From Clostridiales bacterium (GTDB taxonomy: Bacteria; Bacillota; Clostridia; Lachnospirales; WQUN01): DNA of 7,765 nucleotides. The notes beneath the pieces were generated by a model. It did not search any database, was not told where the DNA came from, and saw nothing but the letters and a program-made list of their open reading frames with translations. Positions 1 to 7,764 of this stretch are shown one piece after another; positions within the stretch are counted from its first letter, which is position 1, and each line of letters starts with the position of its first letter. Location of the stretch: the NCBI GenBank assembly GCA_031271275.1, contig JAISWA010000112.1, forward strand, positions 1 through 7,765. The letters are read 5' to 3'. The position numbers were made by a program, and so were the translations under genes.

Positions 1-939
1 TTATAATACCCTTGTCGCCTTTACATAGCATTTGGAATAATATTTCTCATTCAATCCGGAAATCACCACGCCCTCGCCCCACGACGACGCGTGGATAAAC
101 TGCCCGTCCCCTATGTACATTCCCACGTGGGAAATACGCCCGCTGCCGGTTGTCGCAAAAAACACTAAGTCGCCCTTCTGCAATTCGCCCCGGTCAACTA
201 CGGTTCCTTGCGTCGCCATGTCGCGGGAACTGCGGTTAACCGAAATGTCAAAATTCTTTAAGACGTAGTTCACAAACCCGGAGCAGTCGAAACCTTTGTT
301 GGGGTTCATGCTGCCGTAAACATATCGCGTTCCGAGATATTCCTTCGCGAAAGAGATTATCTCGTCCACTTCACCTGTGCTTCCCGCGTTCATAAAAGCC
401 AGATTGACGAACGCTTCTTCTATCACCGCAGCTTTGGGCGCTTCCACCTGCGGCAGCGCTATCGCCGACGAGAAATCGACGGTGGATTTGTGCATGTACC
501 CGATTATCCCGTTGCACTTTACCTGAAGCCATTCATCGTTGCAGATACCGAGGACGCTGACCGCCTCGTTAAGCCCGGGCATACAGTAGACCTCGCCGCC
601 GTCGTCCCCCGGGGGGAAGGCGTATATCCACGCGAAATCGTCCGTCACCACGCCCGACGCGCCGTATATTTTTACAAATTGGTTGGCTATATACGCGCTG
701 CTGCCGTCTTCGGAAATTTTTATCCGGTAAAAATCCCCTTCTTTTTCAAGTATCTCAAACGCGTCGCCGGTGTTTGCCATAAAAAGCACTTCGGAATCAA
801 GCGTCGCCGCGACGCGCACATTAACTTTGTTCGCGGTTACGCTGCCGGAAGTCCTTGCGTATGCGGACACGGACATGCAAAGCGCCGCCCCAATCACCAC
901 TGCGTTTCCCAGTAAGAACTTAAACATCCGGTTTTTCAT
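1..939 (-). CDS. Secreted SH3-NlpC/P60 peptidoglycan hydrolase
   Basis: A 312-residue complete protein. Residues 1-28 form a type I signal peptide (basic start, hydrophobic core, AYA cleavage site before Arg29). Two bacterial SH3-like wall-binding domains follow (about 32-92 and 94-155), then a linker and an NlpC/P60 domain (about 190-312). The catalytic cysteine is Cys219 in FDCSGFVNYV, the histidine is His271 in ISHVGMYIG, and His283 in FIHAS is the likely third polar residue. By family knowledge, such enzymes are cysteine endopeptidases that cut peptide stems of peptidoglycan (often gamma-D-Glu to diamino acid bonds) outside the membrane; the exact bond here is inference. Cys21 sits in the signal peptide but is preceded by Leu at -1, so it is not a lipobox. 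The start is supported by AAGGAG (948-953 on the minus strand), 8 nt upstream. The gene is divergent from a VanW-domain lipoprotein and has a perfect promoter. Confidence 0.95.
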   Translation of the reverse strand: MKNRMFKFLLGNAVVIGAALCMSVSAYARTSGSVTANKVNVRVAATLDSEVLFMANTGDAFEILEKEGDFYRIKISEDGSSAYIANQFVKIYGASGVVTDDFAWIYAFPPGDDGGEVYCMPGLNEAVSVLGICNDEWLQVKCNGIIGYMHKSTVDFSSAIALPQVEAPKAAVIEEAFVNLAFMNAGSTGEVDEIISFAKEYLGTRYVYGSMNPNKGFDCSGFVNYVLKNFDISVNRSSRDMATQGTVVDRGELQKGDLVFFATTGSGRISHVGMYIGDGQFIHASSWGEGVVISGLNEKYYSKCYVKATRVL

Positions 940-983
940 TATGTATGCTCCTTAAAGTCTCCTATGTATTTTAAAAATAGTTT

Positions 984-1003
984 GTTGCTAATATGTTAAC
1001 AAC
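984..1003 (-). promoter_or_regulatory. 5' UTR hairpin or operator of the NlpC/P60 gene
   Basis: On the minus strand, GTTGTTAA and TTAGCAAC flank a CATA loop. As RNA this is an unbroken 8-bp stem with one G-U pair. It would begin about 5 nt after the predicted transcription start near 1008, so it could be a 5'-end stabilising hairpin. As DNA it is an 8-bp inverted repeat with one mismatch and could be an operator just downstream of the promoter. There is no T-tract, so it is not an intrinsic terminator. Confidence 0.45.
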
Positions 1004-1014
1004 TTATTACGACC

Positions 1015-1043
1015 ATTATAAAAAGGTGTCATGAAAATGTCAA
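1015..1043 (-). promoter_or_regulatory. Perfect sigma-A promoter for the NlpC/P60 gene
   Basis: Reading the minus strand, TTGACA (1043-1038) is followed by a 17-nt spacer and TATAAT (1020-1015). Both boxes and the spacing match the housekeeping consensus exactly. The expected start is near 1008, giving a 5' UTR of about 70 nt before the ATG at 939. A second, weaker set on the same strand (TTGTTA 1002-997, 17 nt, TATTTT 979-974) lies downstream and overlaps the UTR hairpin. Confidence 0.8.
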
Positions 1044-1061
1044 TAAAATTTAATCATAATT

Positions 1062-1090
1062 TTGAAGTAACTTTATGGAAATTAAATAAT
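1062..1090 (+). promoter_or_regulatory. Candidate promoter for the VanW-domain lipoprotein
   Basis: TTGAAG (1062-1067), a 17-nt spacer and AATAAT (1085-1090) form the best plus-strand match before the gene at 1200. It lies back-to-back with the perfect minus-strand promoter, with 18 bp between the two -35 boxes. AT-rich DNA makes chance matches easy, and no TG extension is present. It would leave a leader of about 100 nt. Confidence 0.35.
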
Positions 1091-1181
1091 AAATCAAGCC
1101 TGTCAAGAGGGCGGCCTTATTTTGCCTGTATATCATGCGGCGCATTTTACATAATAAAGCTGTAACAAAATGCTTAGCGGC

Positions 1182-1188
1182 GGAAGGA
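1182..1188 (+). promoter_or_regulatory. Ribosome binding site fixing the start at 1200
   Basis: GGAAGGA lies 11 nt before ATG 1200. The upstream in-frame ATG at 1170 has no purine-rich site before it and would add ten polar residues ahead of the signal peptide, so 1200 is preferred. Confidence 0.65.
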
Positions 1189-1199
1189 CTGACAGACTT

Positions 1200-1811
1200 A
1201 TGAAAGCATATAAAATTTTCGCGGTAATTTTATTAATAATATTAACAGGTTGCGCGGGTACGTTGGAGTCGAAGGGCGCGCGAAAGACAAGGCGCGGCGC
1301 GGTTGCCGGGGAAGCGCCGGGCGAGCTGTCGGATTTGACGGTGTCGGCGGCGGAAGATATGAACGGGCAGGTGCTCGGCAGCTTCAGCACGAATTTCAAT
1401 GAAAAGGAAAAGCGGCGGGCGCATAACATCAGGCTCGCTTCCGATTCTATCAACCAATGCGTGGTGCAGCCGGGGGAAACATTCTCGTACAACGAAACCG
1501 TGGGCCCCACTTCCAGAAAAAACGGATATAAGCTCAGCACGATTTTTGTGAAGGGGGAGAAGGAAGAAGGCTACGGAGGAGGCGTCTGTCAGGTATCAAG
1601 CACCTTATACAACGCCGCCGCCAACGCCGGTATGGTAATCGTCGAACGGCATGACCACTCAAGGCCGGTACCGTATGTGGAAGCAGGCAAAGACGCGGCG
1701 ACCTCTTACGGCGGGATAGACTTCAAATTCCAAAATAACCAGCCGTTTTCCGTTATGATAAACAGCCGTGTGGAGGGCGGGGAAATTTCCGTATCCATCA
1801 GCGCCCTATAA
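1200..1811 (+). CDS. VanW-domain lipoprotein
   Basis: A 203-residue protein. A hydrophobic stretch (residues 5-15) ends in the lipobox LTGC with Cys18, so it is predicted to be lipidated and anchored on the outer face of the membrane. After a basic, low-complexity linker (about 20-55), residues about 58-200 match the VanW family: FSTNF, NIRLASDSIN, VQPGETFSYNETVG, NGYKLSTIFV, then the hallmark GGGVCQVSSTLYNAA (Cys130), VERHDHSRPVPYV and GKDAATSYGGIDFKFQN. The VanW family is named from a vancomycin resistance cluster, but its biochemical role is not established and this gene has no van neighbours, so resistance should not be inferred. Many VanW proteins carry an extra N-terminal peptidoglycan-binding-like domain; this one is the bare domain on a lipid anchor. 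It diverges from a peptidoglycan hydrolase, which fits an envelope role. The start at 1200 is chosen by its ribosome site and the signal peptide. Confidence 0.9.
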   Translation: MKAYKIFAVILLIILTGCAGTLESKGARKTRRGAVAGEAPGELSDLTVSAAEDMNGQVLGSFSTNFNEKEKRRAHNIRLASDSINQCVVQPGETFSYNETVGPTSRKNGYKLSTIFVKGEKEEGYGGGVCQVSSTLYNAAANAGMVIVERHDHSRPVPYVEAGKDAATSYGGIDFKFQNNQPFSVMINSRVEGGEISVSISAL

Positions 1812-1826
1812 TATCCTTCCCACCGC

Positions 1827-1865
1827 AAACAAGCCTGTCACCGTAAAACGGCGGCGGGCTTGTTT
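1827..1865 (+). terminator. Intrinsic terminator after the VanW gene
   Basis: AAACAAGCC (1827-1835) pairs with GGCTTGTTT (1857-1865), a 9-bp outer stem extendable by one T-G pair. An inner CCGT-AAA-ACGG hairpin sits in the loop. The 3' arm is itself T-rich and is followed by CGTTGT. It begins 16 nt after the stop codon and ends before the next promoter, so the VanW gene and the downstream kinase are separate transcription units. Confidence 0.8.
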
Positions 1866-1878
1866 CGTTGTCCCGCGA

Positions 1879-1908
1879 TTGTTTAATTGTGCAAATTTGC
1901 TGTATAAT
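1879..1908 (+). promoter_or_regulatory. Promoter of the cytosolic hybrid kinase
   Basis: TTGTTT (1879-1884), an 18-nt spacer and a perfect TATAAT (1903-1908). The expected start is near 1915, leaving about 64 nt of AT-rich leader before ATG 1979. It sits just downstream of the VanW terminator. I saw no strong operator palindrome next to it. Confidence 0.6.
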
Positions 1909-1978
1909 CCAGATATCCCATCTGAAATTTATTTCATTTTTACAAATTATTGCTTCCTTAGAAAGGTGACGTTGTTTA

Positions 1979-3574
<1,596 letters not shown>

Positions 3575-3578
3575 AGCC

Positions 3579-6425
3579 CTAACTCCCTTTCAGGAAAGAT
3601 TTAAGCGTCTTCATCATATCAATCAGGTCGAGCGGTTTGCCGAGGTGGCTGTTCATCCCCGCCGATATGCACGTCTCGATGTCTTCCTTGAAGACATTTG
3701 CCGTCATTGCCACAATGGGGATGTTCCGCGCTTTTTTGGACCCGATTGCCCGTATGCGCCGCGTAGCTTCAAGCCCGTCCATTTCGGGCATTTGTACGTC
3801 CATAAATATCATGTCGAAGCGTTCCGGCTCTTTTTTAAATTTTTCCAATGTTTCAAGCCCGTTGACGGCGCACACGATTTCGAGCGCTGTGGATTCGAGA
3901 AGGGAAATCACAATCTCGCGGTTTATCTCCACGTCCTCCGCCAACAGCAGGCAATACCCCTTGAAGGACTCCAACTCGTCGAGGGAATAAGCGCTGCCGT
4001 TCCCGTTTGCCTCCGCTAATTTTCCCCGCGCCACCGAGCAGCGCACGACAAAAGAGAATTGCGCCCCTTTCCCCAACTCCGATTCTATCCAAATCTTCCC
4101 GCCCATCAACTCCACAATGCGTTTTGAAATCGCGAGCCCGAGCCCGGTTCCGCCGTACTTGCGGGAAGTGGTGCTTTCCGCCTGCTCAAAGGACGTAAAC
4201 AGCCGCATCATTTGGTCTTCGCTTATTCCGATGCCGGTGTCGCGCACGTCAACCTGTATCGTACAGGAACCGTCCGGTTCATCCGACAAAAGTTTCGCGG
4301 TCAGCCAGAGGGAGCCTTCCTCCGGCGTAAATTTTACCGCGTTGGTCAGCAGGTTGGTGATTACCTGCGTCAGCCGGTGGTCGTCGCCCATAAGCGCGCG
4401 GGGGATATGGGCGTCAAGGCTGATATGGAGCGCCTGCTTCTTTTCCTCCACGCGGAAACTGATCACGTTTACCGCGTCTTGAACAATTTTCTCAAAATTA
4501 AACTCGTTAACGGAAAGCTCAAACTTCCCCGCTTCTATTTTAGACATATCGAGGATGTCGTTTATGACCCCGAGCAAATGCTGCGAGGCGCTGTCTATCT
4601 TCTCGAAGGCGTAGTCTTTTTTATCCAGGTCTGCGGCGGATTTACCAATCAGCGTCATGCCGATAATCGCGTTCATGGGCGTGCGCATTTCGTGGCTCAT
4701 GTTGGAGAGGAAATTCCCCTTGGCAAGGCTCGCCGCCTGCGCTTCGGTCAGCGCGGAAGTAAGCTCGTCCTGAAGGCGCACCATTTCGGTGATGTCGTTA
4801 AAGCTGCCGACAACGCCGCTTATTTTGCCGAAACGGTCGTACACGGGCGTGGTGTGCGCGCGGAACAGGTTTTGATTGATATCCGTAATCCATACCTGCG
4901 GGCCTTCCTCAAAAGTTTTGCGGACGTATTCGCGTATATTCTTGTTCCAACTGACCCGGGGTATTTCGTCGAGCTTCCTGCCTTCGACTTCCGAGGGGAT
5001 AATATTGAGCTCGTCAAGGTACAGCCCGTTAAACAGCGAAATCACGTTGTCGGGGTCTACGCTCCAAATGATGCCGGAGTAGTTGGAAATAACCGCCTCA
5101 AGCTTAGCCGTGGTCGCCTGTATGTGCTGGGTCATCTTGCGGTGCTCGCGAAGGTCGCGCATATAGCATACGATTACAAATTCTTCGCCGTAACGCACGC
5201 GCACCAGGGTAATCTCCATGGGGACAGGCGTTCCGTCCAGTTTGGTATGCGCCCACTCCACCACTTCATGACCGGTTTCGAAAGCCGTCATAATATGCCG
5301 GTAAGCCGCTTCTTCCGACAAAGCGCCGTCGGGCTGCCGCTCGGGCATGATTTCAAAAAACCGGTCCATAAATTCCTGTTTGTCTTTCATCTCAAATATT
5401 TTCGTAACTTCCTCGTTGCAGTCGAACATTTTCCCCTCTTTGTTCCAGAGGGTGGTGCCAAGGGGCATCGCGTCGAGCATGAGCTTGGCGCGCTCATGGG
5501 ATTCGCGCACGCGGGCGCTTTGCTCGTTGCGGTTGATGGTGTTAATCATCATAAGGCTGCCCGCGAACAGGATATTAATGTCGTCGTCGGTAAAGGCGCG
5601 GGCTTCGCGGCAGTCCGTAAAAGTAACGAACCCCCAAAATTGGTCCTGCAGGTGGATTGGAATCAAAATAATCGAGGCTACGTCAAAGTTAATCAGGAAA
5701 TTCCGCTCGTTTTCAGGAAAATCCGGAACGGGGGCGCTGATAATCTCCCCCGCCTTAAATTTTTCGAGCCACCGGGGGAGTTCCCGCGCGTAACTGACCG
5801 CCATCCCGAGCTCCGGCGCTTTGCTGCCGCTTCCGAACTCGCTGAACCAGGAATGGGCGAGCACAAAATAAAGGCCGTCCTCGCGCTGCTCGTTTTTCCA
5901 GATGTTGATACGGTCTACATCGACACAGCTTGCCATCATTTGCATACCGTTCTGCAGCGTCGCGTCGAAGTATTCCTCGTCAATGACCGCGAGCATGACG
6001 GAAGCCATGTTGGTAACGGTATGGAACAGATGCTCCTGCCGCTCCCGCTCGAAAGCCATCGTTTCAAAATCCGCCTCGAAAACGCCGAGCTCGGTATGCA
6101 TTTTTTGTATGCTGCGGGAAAGGTCGCCGATTTCATCGTTGCGTTCCCCGCCGAAAAACACGGCGGAGCGGTCGCTTAAACTGCCCGTGCTTTGGGAAAG
6201 TTTATCCAACGGTTTTAAGATAAAATGGCGGATAAAAAAATGGCTTGCCGTCGAGAACGCAATCAGCGTGACCAGCAAAACCACGGTAAACGGAAGATGA
6301 TTGAGGGCGTTGTCGAGGAAAATCCGGTCAAAAAAAAATAAAACAGCCGCGATGAGCAATAAAGCGCCGGCGAACAAAAGGATGTGTATTCTGCGGGAAA
6401 GCGTAGCAATCCTGCTTTTGTTCAT
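3579..6425 (-). CDS. Membrane hybrid histidine kinase, HAMP-GAF-PAS-PAS-HK-REC
   Basis: A 948-residue protein. A basic N-terminus precedes two TM helices (about 13-32 and 45-67) joined by only about 12 residues, so there is almost no external sensor. A HAMP domain follows (about 67-115, with NDEIGDLSRSI), a coiled stretch, a GAF domain (about 135-300), PAS1 (about 312-427, PLGTTLWNKEGKMFDCNEE) and PAS2 (about 441-547, ending SFNDITE). HisKA carries His578 in NMSHEMRTP. The ATPase has Asn695 in NLLTNAVKFT, G1 DTGIGI (729-734) and G2 GGTGLGL (758-764). The receiver (about 824-945) has Glu830/Asp831, Asp876, Thr908 and Lys930. All catalytic residues are intact. Signals are probably cytosolic ligands of GAF or PAS, or a membrane state read by the TM-HAMP unit; this is inference. 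GGGAGGAG (6432-6439) lies 6 nt before the ATG. The core closely resembles the convergent kinase. No partner regulator is adjacent. Confidence 0.95.
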   Translation of the reverse strand: MNKSRIATLSRRIHILLFAGALLLIAAVLFFFDRIFLDNALNHLPFTVVLLVTLIAFSTASHFFIRHFILKPLDKLSQSTGSLSDRSAVFFGGERNDEIGDLSRSIQKMHTELGVFEADFETMAFERERQEHLFHTVTNMASVMLAVIDEEYFDATLQNGMQMMASCVDVDRINIWKNEQREDGLYFVLAHSWFSEFGSGSKAPELGMAVSYARELPRWLEKFKAGEIISAPVPDFPENERNFLINFDVASIILIPIHLQDQFWGFVTFTDCREARAFTDDDINILFAGSLMMINTINRNEQSARVRESHERAKLMLDAMPLGTTLWNKEGKMFDCNEEVTKIFEMKDKQEFMDRFFEIMPERQPDGALSEEAAYRHIMTAFETGHEVVEWAHTKLDGTPVPMEITLVRVRYGEEFVIVCYMRDLREHRKMTQHIQATTAKLEAVISNYSGIIWSVDPDNVISLFNGLYLDELNIIPSEVEGRKLDEIPRVSWNKNIREYVRKTFEEGPQVWITDINQNLFRAHTTPVYDRFGKISGVVGSFNDITEMVRLQDELTSALTEAQAASLAKGNFLSNMSHEMRTPMNAIIGMTLIGKSAADLDKKDYAFEKIDSASQHLLGVINDILDMSKIEAGKFELSVNEFNFEKIVQDAVNVISFRVEEKKQALHISLDAHIPRALMGDDHRLTQVITNLLTNAVKFTPEEGSLWLTAKLLSDEPDGSCTIQVDVRDTGIGISEDQMMRLFTSFEQAESTTSRKYGGTGLGLAISKRIVELMGGKIWIESELGKGAQFSFVVRCSVARGKLAEANGNGSAYSLDELESFKGYCLLLAEDVEINREIVISLLESTALEIVCAVNGLETLEKFKKEPERFDMIFMDVQMPEMDGLEATRRIRAIGSKKARNIPIVAMTANVFKEDIETCISAGMNSHLGKPLDLIDMMKTLKSFLKGS
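4669..4701 (-). repeat. 33-bp inverted repeat, right copy
   Basis: Exact reverse complement of 2461-2493, lying in the His-box region of the membrane kinase. The two copies are about 2.2 kb apart in inverted orientation, each inside an intact reading frame. Confidence 0.85.
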
Positions 6426-6460
6426 CAGCCGCTCCTCCCGTCAACCAGTGGCAGAAATGT

Positions 6461-6474
6461 GATATGAAAATATC
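6461..6474. promoter_or_regulatory. Palindrome over the membrane kinase promoter
   Basis: GATAT-GAAA-ATATC, a perfect 5-bp inverted repeat. It covers the predicted minus-strand -10 box (6472-6467) and the start-site region, where a repressor site would act. It is short and AT-rich, so chance cannot be excluded. No regulator gene is adjacent. Confidence 0.3.
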
Positions 6475-6495
6475 AAAAGTATGCGGGATAGTCAA
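6467..6495 (-). promoter_or_regulatory. Promoter of the membrane hybrid kinase
   Basis: On the minus strand, TTGACT (6495-6490), a 17-nt spacer and TATTTT (6472-6467): five and four consensus matches with ideal spacing. The start should lie near 6460, giving a leader of about 35 nt that contains the strong ribosome site at 6432-6439. Confidence 0.6.
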
Positions 6496-6600
6496 CTTTT
6501 TGCAGCCTGTACATAATCACCGGGTTGTTGGCAAATACTTAAACAGGACTTATGTCACTGTGGGGGTTGGCGGCATGGAGTAAAGTAAGAAGCAATGCGT

Positions 6601-6651
6601 TCGGCAAATGTACCGACCGGATAGGCTGCAGCGCGACCCTATGGGTTGCCG
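6601..6651 (+). promoter_or_regulatory. Possible two-state structured leader upstream of 6689
   Basis: The 264-nt gap 6426-6688 holds the minus-strand promoter and, nearer the plus gene, this GC-rich segment. One fold has TCGG/CCGA (6601-6604 with 6613-6616) and the hairpin GCGACCC-TAT-GGGTTGC (6633-6649). A competing nested fold pairs CGGCAA with TTGCCG (6602-6607 with 6646-6651) around ATAGG/CCTAT (6621-6625 with 6638-6642). The two folds share bases and cannot coexist. It matches no riboswitch class I can name. Plus-strand promoter candidates are weak: TTGGCA (6528-6533), 17 nt, TATGTC (6551-6556); and TATACT (6659-6664) without a -35. If the second is used, this segment would not be transcribed. 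Confidence 0.25.
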
Positions 6652-6670
6652 CGGGGTGTATACTATTATT

Positions 6671-6679
6671 AAAGGGGTG
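6671..6679 (+). promoter_or_regulatory. Ribosome binding site fixing the start at 6689
   Basis: AAAGGGGTG lies 9 nt before ATG 6689, which opens a clear signal peptide (MKKLLAVLLAAVF). The in-frame ATG at 6608 would put 27 polar residues ahead of it and has no convincing ribosome site, so 6689 is preferred. Confidence 0.75.
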
Positions 6680-6688
6680 TTTGCAGAA

Positions 6689-7636
6689 ATGAAAAAATTA
6701 TTGGCAGTGCTGTTGGCGGCGGTGTTCACCTTGCCGCAATCTTTGTTTTTAACGGTGAGCGCCGCGGAAACCGCGCCGCTGCCGGTATCGCGGATGGGTA
6801 CGATAGCGGAAATGAGCGATACGCAGTACCGGTTTACCGCGGATTCCGGCGAGGAAATTGTTTTGAACGTCAGCCCGCAAACCTATGTGGCCGACGCGGC
6901 AACCGGCGCGCCTGCGGCTTTGAACGACAGGACGAACGACCATGTCATCGCGTATTACAGCGCGGCAATGACGCGGAGTATGCCGCCGCAGAGTAACGCG
7001 GTGCTCATCCTGTGCAATGTCCCGGCGGGCGAAGACGGGCTTCCGCCGGCGAATATGCCGCTGTACTGGCGGGTCGAGTCGTTGGAGGCGGGCGAAGGCA
7101 GCGTAAGGGTCACGGTAGACGGCGGCGGGCTGTTTGTAACCATCCCGCAGGAAGCGCCGATTTCGCCGTTTTTAACCAAGAATATCGCGGTGCTCGACGA
7201 TATCGAAGTCGGCTCCGATTTGCTGCTGTGGTATCCTTTCGTGGCGGAAAGTTTCCCCGCGCAGGCAACAGCCGATAAGACGGTTATTCTTGGAAAGGCG
7301 GCGCCCGCCGGGCAGCCGGACGCACAGGCGGACGGCGGCGTTGACGAAGCGGTTTTGACATTAAACAAAGCCGATACGCTCATAATTGACGATGTTCTGA
7401 CCGTTCCGCTCCGGCTCGTCGCGGAAGCGGCGGGTTACGCGGTGGAATGGGACGACGCGTCCAAGACGGCGCGGATTGACGGGAAAGATGAAATTACCGT
7501 TTCAGCGGCCGACGAAAATCTTGCTTCCTACAATGTAGGCAACAGGATTTATATCGCCGCCGCCGCCGCGGAAAAGTTGTTTAACCTGATACTCCGGTCT
7601 GATGAAGAAACGGTTTCGTTCACGACGGCGGAGTAG
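6689..7636 (+). CDS. Exported copper-amine-oxidase-like stalk-domain protein
   Basis: A 315-residue protein. Residues 1-25 are a signal peptide (MKKLLAVLLAAVF, cleavage near VSA or SAA). Two beta-rich segments follow, about 34-110 (GTIAEMSDTQYRF, ending SMPPQSNAVLIL) and about 125-203, then a short Ala/Gly/Pro linker (204-217). Residues about 220-310 resemble the copper amine oxidase N-terminal domain: LTLNKADTLIIDDVLTVPLRLVAEAAGYAVEWDDASKTARIDG, with the PLR..AEA.G..V.W signature in 240-254. By family knowledge this is a non-catalytic stalk module found on many exported clostridial proteins; the oxidase catalytic domain is absent, so neither copper binding nor amine oxidation should be inferred. 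The likely place of action is the wall or extracellular space; the function is unknown. It is divergent from the membrane kinase and followed by its own terminator, so it is probably monocistronic. Confidence 0.85.
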   Translation: MKKLLAVLLAAVFTLPQSLFLTVSAAETAPLPVSRMGTIAEMSDTQYRFTADSGEEIVLNVSPQTYVADAATGAPAALNDRTNDHVIAYYSAAMTRSMPPQSNAVLILCNVPAGEDGLPPANMPLYWRVESLEAGEGSVRVTVDGGGLFVTIPQEAPISPFLTKNIAVLDDIEVGSDLLLWYPFVAESFPAQATADKTVILGKAAPAGQPDAQADGGVDEAVLTLNKADTLIIDDVLTVPLRLVAEAAGYAVEWDDASKTARIDGKDEITVSAADENLASYNVGNRIYIAAAAAEKLFNLILRSDEETVSFTTAE

Positions 7637-7659
7637 AAAATTGTTTTGCAAGGAGTACA

Positions 7660-7681
7660 AAGCGGCTCCGCCGCTTGTTTT
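7660..7681 (+). terminator. Intrinsic terminator after the stalk-domain gene
   Basis: AAGCGGC (7660-7666) and GCCGCTT (7670-7676) form a perfect 7-bp GC-rich stem with a TCC loop, followed by GTTTT. It starts 24 nt after the TAG stop codon. The T-run is short, but position and stem strength support termination. Confidence 0.7.
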
Positions 7682-7690
7682 CCGCAATTC

Positions 7691-7764
7691 GTCATAGGAA
7701 ACTGCACCTTGCGCGTTCCGTTGGCTTCAAAACGGAACGCTATAATCAAGCAGTTTCCTATGAC
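7691..7764. repeat. Nested palindromic element, possible MITE-like unit
   Basis: An outer perfect 15-bp inverted repeat, GTCATAGGAAACTGC (7691-7705) and its reverse complement (7750-7764), encloses an inner perfect 10-bp inverted repeat, GCGTTCCGTT (7713-7722) and AACGGAACGC (7731-7740), with loop GGCTTCAA. The arms are separated by 7 nt on the left and 9 nt (TATAATCAA) on the right. As RNA or a cruciform it would give 25 bp of pairing. No ORF lies inside. It could be a miniature inverted-repeat element, a repetitive intergenic palindrome, or one end of a larger structure, because the window stops one base later and target duplication cannot be tested. Confidence 0.75.

Noticed and set aside
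1170..1199. Upstream in-frame start for the VanW lipoprotein
   Set aside because: No ribosome site precedes ATG 1170, and it would place polar residues before the signal peptide; ATG 1200 has GGAAGGA upstream.
1200..1811. Vancomycin resistance gene
   Set aside because: Only the VanW domain name suggests this. No ligase, dehydrogenase, dipeptidase or van regulator is present, and the domain is widespread in non-resistance proteins.
1095..1840. Direct repeat CAAGCCTGTCA at 1095-1105 and 1830-1840
   Set aside because: Only 11 bp, with unrelated flanks; the second copy is explained by the terminator stem. Likely chance.
4212..6179. A 655-codon open frame on the plus strand opposite the membrane kinase
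   Set aside because: Its translation has no domain signature and is rich in His, Arg, Val and Phe, typical of an antisense shadow of a GC-rich gene. The minus-strand frame carries complete HAMP, GAF, PAS, HK and REC motifs and a strong ribosome site.
6601..6651. A cyclic-di-GMP class I riboswitch, suggested by GGCAAA near the 5' side and GGGTTGCCG near the 3' side
   Set aside because: The GAAA tetraloop hairpin and the CGCAAAG segment of that class are absent and the distance between the edge motifs is too short, so only a superficial likeness remains.
6608..6688. N-terminal extension of the stalk-domain protein
   Set aside because: It would put 27 polar residues ahead of a classic signal peptide. 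ATG 6689 has AAAGGGGTG at good spacing, and the extension overlaps the inferred leader stems.
6689..7636. Copper amine oxidase enzyme
   Set aside because: Only the N-terminal stalk-type domain is recognisable; the large catalytic domain with its topaquinone tyrosine and copper-binding histidines is absent.
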